Origin: CAYFKJ01 sp964528595
GTDB lineage: Bacteria; Pseudomonadota; Alphaproteobacteria; UBA2966
DNA: 64,000 nt
Reading direction: 5' to 3'
NCBI GenBank assembly: GCA_964528595.1
Contig: CAZGTM010000011.1
Location: forward strand, 1-64,000
Position 1 is the stretch's first letter. Every line of letters starts with the position of its first letter. The position numbers and the translations under genes were made by a program. This document shows positions 15,539 to 21,545 of this stretch, in pieces. The notes under the pieces were generated by a model, which saw only the letters and a program-made list of their open reading frames with translations, made no database searches and had not been told where the DNA came from.

Positions 15539-17089
15539 GTGTTGAAGATGGTGCAGCGCCCGCTGTTGCGGGGCTTCGAACTTGCCGAAATCGGCTTTGA
15601 CAAGCTTTTCGGGCGGGAGTGGAACCCGCTGTTTTATCTGGGCGCCTTGGCCTGGTTCAACTTCTGGATCGTCGCGGCCAGCGGCATCTACCTCTACGTC
15701 GTTTTCGAGACAAGCATTCAGGGCGTTTACGATTCCATCGAGTACCTCACGCATGAGCAGTGGTACCTCGGCGGCGTCATGCGCAGCCTGCACCGCTATG
15801 CCTCCGACGCCCTGATCCTGGTGACCATGATCCATCTGCTGCGCGAGTTCGCCCTCGACCGCTACCGCGGCGTGCGCTGGTTCACCTGGACGCTGGGCGT
15901 GCCGATGCTCTGGCTCATCATAATGTCGGGCATCAACGGGTATTGGCTGGTGTGGGACGAAATGGCCCAGATGATCGCCGTCGCCACCGCCGAGTTGATC
16001 GACTGGTTTCCCATTTTCGGCGAACCCATCGCCCAGAACTTCCTGACCAAGGGCAGCATGGGCGACCGCTTCTTCAGCCTGCTGATTTTCCTCCACATTG
16101 CCATGCCGCTGATCCTGTTGTTCCTGATGTGGCTCCATCTGCAGCGCATGACCAACGCCCGCATCAATCCGCCGATGGGACTGGGCGTCGGCACGTTCCT
16201 CATGTTGCTCGGTCTCAGCCTGGTCTTTCCCGCCGTCAGCCACCAGCAGGCCGACCTCAGCCAGGTGCCGGCCGTCATCAACCTCGATTGGTACTATCTC
16301 TTCATCTATCCGCTGATCGATCTCTGGTCGGCCGGTCCGGTTTGGGGCCTGATCTACGGCCTCACCTTCCTGCTGATGCTGATGCCCTGGATGCCGCGCG
16401 AAAAACCGGGCGCGCCGGCCGTCGTTTCGGACGAGCAGTGCAACGGCTGCGAACGCTGTTATGACGATTGCCCCTACAGTGCCATCCAGATGATGCCGCG
16501 CGAGGATGACAGCCCCTACGACAAGATCGCCGTGGTCAATGCCAGCTTGTGTGCGGCTTGTGGCATCTGCGTCGGTTCCTGCCCCACGCATACGCCGCTT
16601 CGGCGCGACGACCGCATCGCTATCGGCATCGACCTGCCCGACATCACGTTGCATCAGATGCGCGGCCAGGCGGTGGCGGCCGTCGCGGGTCTGCCCGACG
16701 GCCAGGCCAAGATCCTGCTGATCGGCTGTACCCGCGCCGTCAATGTCGAGCAACTCCGCCTCGACGGCATCGCCACGCTCGATCTGCCGTGCACCGGCGC
16801 CGTACCGCCGGCGCTGCTGGACTTCATGATGCGGCGCGGCGGCGTCGACGGCATCTTCCTCACCGGCTGCGGCGACGGTGAATGCTTCCACCGCATGGGC
16901 GGGCGCTGGGTCGAACAGCGTCTCGACGGCACGCGGGAAACCTATCTGCGCACGCGCTTCTCGCGCGACCGCATCCGGCTCTCGTGGGCGGCACCGGCCG
17001 ATGCCGACCGCTTGCTGCAGGAGGTCATCGATTTCCGCGAACGGCTTGAACCGATCCCGGACAAGGACCGCGACGAGGTGGCGTCATGA
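15539..17089 (+). CDS. cytochrome b / 2x[4Fe-4S] ferredoxin / FlpD (MvhD)-domain fusion
   Basis: A 516-residue three-part protein. Residues about 25-290 are a cytochrome b/b6 core with eight or so helices and two His pairs each 14 apart, near 85/99 (SLHRYAS...MIHLLREF) and 185/199 (FLHIAMP...WLHLQRM), enough for two b hemes. Residues about 300-360 carry two CxxCxxCxxxCP ferredoxin motifs (CNGCERCYDDCP, CAACGICVGSCP). Residues about 390-490 match the FlpD/MvhD delta domain (ILLIGCTRA, LPCTGAVPP, TGCGDGECFHRMGGRW). It probably moves electrons between the quinone pool and soluble or membrane carriers for the reductase. GTG at 15539 follows AAGGA. I know no characterised protein with this order. 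Confidence 0.82.
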   Translation: MLKMVQRPLLRGFELAEIGFDKLFGREWNPLFYLGALAWFNFWIVAASGIYLYVVFETSIQGVYDSIEYLTHEQWYLGGVMRSLHRYASDALILVTMIHLLREFALDRYRGVRWFTWTLGVPMLWLIIMSGINGYWLVWDEMAQMIAVATAELIDWFPIFGEPIAQNFLTKGSMGDRFFSLLIFLHIAMPLILLFLMWLHLQRMTNARINPPMGLGVGTFLMLLGLSLVFPAVSHQQADLSQVPAVINLDWYYLFIYPLIDLWSAGPVWGLIYGLTFLLMLMPWMPREKPGAPAVVSDEQCNGCERCYDDCPYSAIQMMPREDDSPYDKIAVVNASLCAACGICVGSCPTHTPLRRDDRIAIGIDLPDITLHQMRGQAVAAVAGLPDGQAKILLIGCTRAVNVEQLRLDGIATLDLPCTGAVPPALLDFMMRRGGVDGIFLTGCGDGECFHRMGGRWVEQRLDGTRETYLRTRFSRDRIRLSWAAPADADRLLQEVIDFRERLEPIPDKDRDEVAS

Positions 17090-17592
17090 GCAACATCCTC
17101 GACATGATCCGGCGTTACGCCGGCCAGGTAATCGCCTACATCGGCTTCGCCGTCCTGTTGGGATATTTCTCGGCGGCGCCCGACTGGTCGTACTTTCCCG
17201 ACGACAAGGCCCTGATCAAGCTCAGCCTGACGCATGGCGGCCAACGCAAGGAAGCCTGCCGCGAACACACCAAGGAAGAACGCGCCAAGCTGCCGCCCAC
17301 CGCCAAGCCGCCCAAGATCTGTCCCCGTGAACGCCATCCGGTGCGGGTGTCGATCTGGCTGGACGACAAGCAAATTTACGATGCGCTCGAAACCCCCATG
17401 GGGATCACCCGGGACGGCCCGTCCCAGTTCTACAAGCGCTTCCAGGTGGCGCCGGGCAAACGTCTGTTGAAGGTCGAAATCGAGGACAGCGGCGGCAACC
17501 TTCCGCCGGTCGCCCAGTCGCGGGAAATCGAGCTGACCGCGCGCGGCGTGCTGGTCATCGAGGCCGACCACGGCAAACTTAAAATTCGATGA
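17086..17592 (+). CDS. hypothetical membrane-anchored protein at the end of the eNOR-like operon
   Basis: A 168-residue protein: one N-terminal hydrophobic segment (about residues 10-30, VIAYIGFAVLLGYFSAAP), then a soluble, probably periplasmic part with two Cys (about residues 59 and 79) and beta-rich sequence ending in VLVIEADHGKLKIR. The start overlaps the stop of the cytochrome b fusion (ATGA), so translation is coupled. No family is recognised. An accessory or assembly role for the reductase is only inferred from position. Confidence 0.7.
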   Translation: MSNILDMIRRYAGQVIAYIGFAVLLGYFSAAPDWSYFPDDKALIKLSLTHGGQRKEACREHTKEERAKLPPTAKPPKICPRERHPVRVSIWLDDKQIYDALETPMGITRDGPSQFYKRFQVAPGKRLLKVEIEDSGGNLPPVAQSREIELTARGVLVIEADHGKLKIR

Positions 17593-17615
17593 AGGCGTGG
17601 CGAATGGTCGCAGAC

Positions 17616-17629
17616 TTGACCAAAGTCAT
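17616..17629 (+). promoter_or_regulatory. degenerate FNR/DNR-type box before the first CRP/FNR gene
   Basis: TTGACCAAAGTCAT, a TTGAC-N4-GTCAT inverted pair centred about 70 bases before the 17693 start. It is weaker than the boxes at 10880, 11207, 23860 and 23901. Confidence 0.45.
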
Positions 17630-17692
17630 GCCGAGGCGACGTTCCTGTGTTAGCCTTTTACGGCAACAACGGACACTTGGGGTTTGCGCGGC

Positions 17693-18424
17693 ATGAGCGC
17701 CAGCACACAGATCGGGGGATCGGCCGGGATGGAACCCGAGGTAATTTCGCGGGTTGCGAAAATACCTCTGTTCGCCGGTCTCACCAAGGCGGCGATCGCG
17801 GCCCTGTTGGGCAACGCCGTGGTTTCCATCGCACCCGCGGGGACGGTTCTGTTCGCCCAGGGCGACGTGGCCGACCGCTTCTACGTCCAGCTTGACGGTC
17901 AGATCGAACTTTATGTCGTCGCCCCAGACGGGCGCGAAAGCGTGATCGATATCCTGGGCGCCGGCGAAACCTTCGCCGAGGAGGCCATCTTCGACACCGG
18001 CGTGTTTCCGGTCGGCGCCAAGGTGGTGAGCGACGCCCGCATCGTCGCCGTCGAGGCCGAACCCTTCCTGGCCCAGCTGACCAGCGAGTTCGATTTGGTG
18101 CTGGCGATGATGGGCGGCATGTCACGCCACCTCAGGGTTTTGCTCTATCAGATCAGCGAACTCAAATTGAAGTCGACGGCCCAGCGCCTCGGCGGCTTCC
18201 TGCTGAGTTTGACCGAGGCCGACGACGGCGAAATCGTCGTCGAGCTGCCCTATGACAAACGCCTGCTGGCCAACCGGCTCGGCATGAAGCCCGAAAGCCT
18301 CTCCCGCGCCCTGGCCAAGCTCAGGGAAATCGGCGTGCAGGACGTCGAAGGCGTCCTGACCATTGCCGATGTCGGCAGCTTGCGCGATTTCTGCCTTGAG
18401 GGCGGCCCCGGAGACGCCGCTTGA
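17693..18424 (+). CDS. CRP/FNR-family regulator (DNR/NNR type), paralogue 1
   Basis: A 243-residue regulator with a cyclic-nucleotide-binding-type sensor domain (about residues 25-140; FAQGDVADRFYVQLDGQIELY), a dimer helix and a winged HTH. The recognition helix reads KPESLSRALAKL, with the E--SR residues that read TTGAT half sites in FNR. There is no N-terminal Cys cluster, so it is not an iron-sulfur FNR; DNR/NNR-type NO sensors share this layout. It lies between the eNOR-like operon and a close paralogue, with a degenerate box upstream. ATG at 17693 is preferred over TTG at 17684. Confidence 0.8.
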   Translation: MSASTQIGGSAGMEPEVISRVAKIPLFAGLTKAAIAALLGNAVVSIAPAGTVLFAQGDVADRFYVQLDGQIELYVVAPDGRESVIDILGAGETFAEEAIFDTGVFPVGAKVVSDARIVAVEAEPFLAQLTSEFDLVLAMMGGMSRHLRVLLYQISELKLKSTAQRLGGFLLSLTEADDGEIVVELPYDKRLLANRLGMKPESLSRALAKLREIGVQDVEGVLTIADVGSLRDFCLEGGPGDAA

Positions 18425-18495
18425 GCAGCGCTCCCGCGCGGTCGGGTGATTTCGTCTTTGAGTGATTCACCTTGACCGCCGCCCCCGGCATCCGC

Positions 18496-18509
18496 TTGAC
18501 TTCAGTTAA
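18496..18509 (+). promoter_or_regulatory. degenerate FNR/DNR-type box before the second CRP/FNR gene
   Basis: TTGACTTCAGTTAA, an imperfect inverted pair 24 bases before the GTG start at 18533. This is close enough that it might repress rather than activate. Confidence 0.4.
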
Positions 18510-18532
18510 CTTAGATTTGTCGGAGGCATCGG

Positions 18533-19249
18533 GTGCCGTCCCATCTGCTCGGACCTGAGGAAATTGCGCGCATCGCGCACATTGGGCCGTTCGCCGACCT
18601 GCCGCTGGATGACGTGGCGGGACTGGTGGGCGGCGCGCACGTGCGCGATCACGCCAAGCATTCCCTGCTGTTCAGCCAGGGCGACGTCGCCGACCGCTTC
18701 TATGTCTGCCTTGATGGCCGGGTGAAGCTGTTCACCGCGACGGAGGAAGGCGACGAGAACGTCGTCGGCGTGTTCAGCTCGGGCCAATCCTTCGGCGAGG
18801 CCGCCATGTTCGCCTCCGGCCGCTTCCCGGTAAACGCCGAGGTCGTGGAAGACGCCCGTCTCGTGCAGATCATGGCCGAACCGATGATCCAGCACCTTTC
18901 GGACAACAAGGACCTGGCCTTTCGCATGCTCGGCCTGATGGCGCGCCGGCATCGCAGGTTTCAGAAGGACATCGCCGATTTCAAGTCAAAATCGCCGGGC
19001 CAGCGCCTCGGCGGTTTTCTGCTGGCGCTGACCGATGTCGAAAGCGGACCGGCCAATGCCCAGCTGCCGTTCGACAAGGCCCTGATCGCCGCCCGCATCG
19101 GCATCAAACCGGAAAGCCTGTCCCGGGCACTGGCGCGCCTGCGCGAAATCGGCGTCGATTGCCATGGCCGGGAAGTCGACATCGAGAATGTCGAAACGCT
19201 GAGGGCATTTTGCGAAGAAGGCGACATGCAGGCCCGCCACAAGCTATAG
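18533..19249 (+). CDS. CRP/FNR-family regulator (DNR/NNR type), paralogue 2
   Basis: A 238-residue paralogue of the preceding gene with the same domain order: effector domain (FSQGDVADRFYVCLDGRVKLF), dimer helix, and HTH with KPESLSRALARL. It lacks the FNR Cys cluster; its few Cys are scattered. GTG at 18533 follows CGGAGG at ideal spacing. It is probably one of the regulators acting at the TTGAT boxes in this window. It converges on nnrS, 10 bases away. Which of the two copies senses NO cannot be told from sequence. Confidence 0.8.
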   Translation: MPSHLLGPEEIARIAHIGPFADLPLDDVAGLVGGAHVRDHAKHSLLFSQGDVADRFYVCLDGRVKLFTATEEGDENVVGVFSSGQSFGEAAMFASGRFPVNAEVVEDARLVQIMAEPMIQHLSDNKDLAFRMLGLMARRHRRFQKDIADFKSKSPGQRLGGFLLALTDVESGPANAQLPFDKALIAARIGIKPESLSRALARLREIGVDCHGREVDIENVETLRAFCEEGDMQARHKL

Positions 19250-19259
19250 AGATTGGGCG

Positions 19260-20420
19260 TTAGCCGGGCCGGCCGTCGGGCCTTGGGCTCAGCAGCACCG
19301 GCGCATACACCACCACGAATATCGAGAACGCGGCGGTCCACAGAAGGCCGGCGACGTAGTTGGCTTCGACGCTCAGTCCGGGCGCGATGGACGGCACGAT
19401 GATCCTGATCAGTGCCGCCGCACTGACGGCGGCATAGGTCCAGGGGATGACGGGCCGGATGTCGAGCGGCCGTCCGGTGTGACCCAGGGCAACGCGTGTC
19501 ATCATGCCCAGGGTGAGGGAGCCCACGGCGCCCAGCGTCAGCGCGTGCAGCGCCGTGGCCATGGGCAGGAAGTCGGTTAGTGCCGCGATGCCGCGCAAGG
19601 CAAAGCCCACAACGACCCAGAGGTAGGCCAGATGCAGGATCCAAAGGATAGGCGTCTTGAGCGTCGCCATGCCGCCCCAGCCCGACAGCCGGATGCCGTT
19701 GGCTAGGGCGGCGGCAAGGCAAAGCAGTCCGATCGCGATGTTCGGCGCCGCGACAAGGTCGGCGGCGGCGACGGCCAGGACCAGCGTCACGGCGGCCTTG
19801 TCGGCGGCGGGCCGCAGCACCGGCTGGGTGCCTAAGGCGTTGCGCGTAAAGGCCGGCGTAATTCGTCCGCCCACCATGACCATGATCAGCAGGACCAGGT
19901 CGAGGGCGGCGTAAAGGGCGGCGGTGGCGAAACCGTCGATGTAACCGAGCGCCTCCAGGTGAATGATCAGGTTGGCCACGGCCATGAGCCCGAGCAGGAC
20001 GGTAAACGCGGTATTGGCGAACCTGCCCGCCTTCAGAAGCGCCGGCAGCAGGACCAGGGCGACCCCCGGCAGGAACAGCAGGTCGGCCAGGGCGACCAGC
20101 GGGCCGGGCAGGGCGTCGGCAAACAGGAGGGCGAGACGCCCGGCCAGCCAGAACGCGGCCAGCAGGGCAAGCGGCGCGCCCTTGATGTTCGCCGTGCCCG
20201 TCCAGTTGGCCACCGCGGTGAGGAGAAAGCCGGCAATCACGGCGGCCGAATAGCCGAAGATCAACTCATGGCCGTGCCAGCCCACAGCGCCGAGGTAGCC
20301 GGGGGCGCTGATGACGCCCTGCAGCATGACGACCCAGATGGGGATCAGCACGGCGGCGGCGATGCCGCCGAATAAAAAGAAGACGCGGAAGCCATAGGTG
20401 AAGAGAATTCTGTCGAACAT
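19260..20420 (-). CDS. nnrS: NnrS family membrane protein
   Basis: A 386-residue polytopic membrane protein with about 12 TM helices, matching NnrS in length and layout (N-terminal FFLFGGIAAAVLIPIWV, WHGHELIFGYSAAVIAGFLLTAVANWTG region, and GMMTRVALGHTGRP near the C-terminus with conserved His). NnrS is a heme- and copper-containing membrane protein of nitrosative stress and denitrification, often controlled by NNR/DNR regulators. It is encoded between the two CRP/FNR genes and nirX-nirI. No clear FNR-type box was seen in its own upstream region. Confidence 0.88.
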   Translation of the reverse strand: MFDRILFTYGFRVFFLFGGIAAAVLIPIWVVMLQGVISAPGYLGAVGWHGHELIFGYSAAVIAGFLLTAVANWTGTANIKGAPLALLAAFWLAGRLALLFADALPGPLVALADLLFLPGVALVLLPALLKAGRFANTAFTVLLGLMAVANLIIHLEALGYIDGFATAALYAALDLVLLIMVMVGGRITPAFTRNALGTQPVLRPAADKAAVTLVLAVAAADLVAAPNIAIGLLCLAAALANGIRLSGWGGMATLKTPILWILHLAYLWVVVGFALRGIAALTDFLPMATALHALTLGAVGSLTLGMMTRVALGHTGRPLDIRPVIPWTYAAVSAAALIRIIVPSIAPGLSVEANYVAGLLWTAAFSIFVVVYAPVLLSPRPDGRPG

Positions 20421-20454
20421 CGAAGGGGTACCGTTGAGAGATGAACTAAAGCGA

Positions 20455-20496
20455 TTTCCGATTAATCGGAAACGCCTCGCCTCATGTTTGCGAGGC
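20455..20496. repeat. 18-base perfect palindrome and adjacent hairpin upstream of nnrS
   Basis: TTTCCGATTAATCGGAAA (20455-20472) is a perfect palindrome. One base later GCCTCGC and GCGAGGC (20474-20480 and 20490-20496) form a 7-base stem with a 9-base loop. It lies between the nnrS start and the nirX end on the same strand, so it could be an nnrS operator, an RNA structure or an intergenic palindromic repeat. I noticed no second copy in the window. Confidence 0.45.
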
Positions 20497-20546
20497 AGCG
20501 AAATGTGTTAACAGCCCTCGGTGTTTCAAGCAAAACTTGAACCACC

Positions 20547-21545
20547 CTAGGCGTCAGCGCGGAAGCTGGCCTGACTGCCGTTGGTAAACGTGACAAGGGC
20601 GGCCTCGCCGCCGGCCTGGCGCAACATTTGGGAAATGGTGTCGGGCGGCATCATCGTCAATGCCGTCGAAAGCGCATCGGCAATCGTTGCGGTTTTCGCG
20701 ATGACCGAAACCGAGCGGTAGCGAACCGGCGACAGACCGTTGCGCGGATCGATCAGATGGTGGAACCGGCCCCGCGCATCAAAACGCAGGCCGGCGCCGC
20801 TGGACGTCGCGATCGCTCCGCCGGACAAGGGCACAATCGATCCCGTCACGGGCGGGGTGTTACCGTCCGCCAAGGCGATGCGCCAGGGCTGGCCGGGCGC
20901 GCGCGGACCCAGGGCCCGATATTCGCCGAGATTGATCAGCACATGGCGAAGACCGGCGGACCGCAAAAGATCGGCGATGCGGTCGGTAATGAAGCCCTGG
21001 GCGATGCCGTTGAAGGTGAGCGCCTGTCCCGGTCCCAACCGGACGGCGGCGGGGGCGGCTGAGATCCGCCGCCAGTCCACCCGGCGCAGTGTCCGGTCGA
21101 CGGACGCGCGGGACGGGCCCTCGGCCGACGCTTTGGGATTTTCGAAGTGACCGGCATACAAGCGCCACAAGGGCTGCACGGTGGGATCGAACGCGCCGTT
21201 CGACAGGCGGGAGATATTAATGGCATCCCCGAGCAGCCGCAGCATGTCGGCGGAGGGGGCCTCGAGCTCGCCCGCCGCGTTCAGCCTGCGCAATGCGGAG
21301 GCCTCCTGGAAGAGGCTGAATTCCGCCTCCAGTCGCCTGATTTCAGCGACGCAGGCGGTAATCACCTCCGCTGCCCGCCGTTCTTCAAGGCCGACGATCT
21401 TGATGCTGGCCTGGGTGCCCAGCGCCGCGCCCCGCCATTGCCGCATGAGGCGTCCCGAAGCGGCTGTGGCGCCGGCCGGCAGCAGGGCGGCGCCCGCGGC
21501 GGCGGCGGTCAGCGAAATGGCGCGGCGGCGGCTGATGGGGGTCAT
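20547..21545 (-). CDS. nirX: ApbE-family FAD:protein FMN transferase, NirX/NosX type
   Basis: A 332-residue protein with a Tat-type signal (SRRRAISL then a hydrophobic stretch, residues 5-30) and a full ApbE domain (GTQASIKIVG, INLGEYRALG, GGAIATSSG, HLIDPRNGLSP). It transfers FMN from FAD to a Thr of a target flavoprotein in the periplasm; the target here should be the FMN-binding domain of NirI, whose stop overlaps this start (ATGA). Order and orientation (nirI-nirX divergent from nirS) match Paracoccus, so I use nirX rather than nosX. A longer in-frame reading upstream runs into nirI and is not real. Confidence 0.85.
   Translation of the reverse strand: MTPISRRRAISLTAAAAGAALLPAGATAASGRLMRQWRGAALGTQASIKIVGLEERRAAEVITACVAEIRRLEAEFSLFQEASALRRLNAAGELEAPSADMLRLLGDAINISRLSNGAFDPTVQPLWRLYAGHFENPKASAEGPSRASVDRTLRRVDWRRISAAPAAVRLGPGQALTFNGIAQGFITDRIADLLRSAGLRHVLINLGEYRALGPRAPGQPWRIALADGNTPPVTGSIVPLSGGAIATSSGAGLRFDARGRFHHLIDPRNGLSPVRYRSVSVIAKTATIADALSTALTMMPPDTISQMLRQAGGEAALVTFTNGSQASFRADA

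Noticed and set aside
14570..16891. Very long minus-strand open frame (773 codons) opposite SCO and the cytochrome b fusion
   Set aside because: It is antisense to genes with clear motifs; its translation is rich in Asp, Gln, His and Arg with no domain or hydrophobic pattern, as expected from the opposite strand of GC-rich coding DNA.
17693..19249. Iron-sulfur FNR oxygen sensors
   Set aside because: Neither protein has the N-terminal Cys cluster; only the DNA-recognition helix is FNR-like.
20525..20541. TTCAAG/CTTGAA hairpin downstream of nirX as a terminator
   Set aside because: Six-base AT-containing stem and no T-run on either strand; too weak to call.
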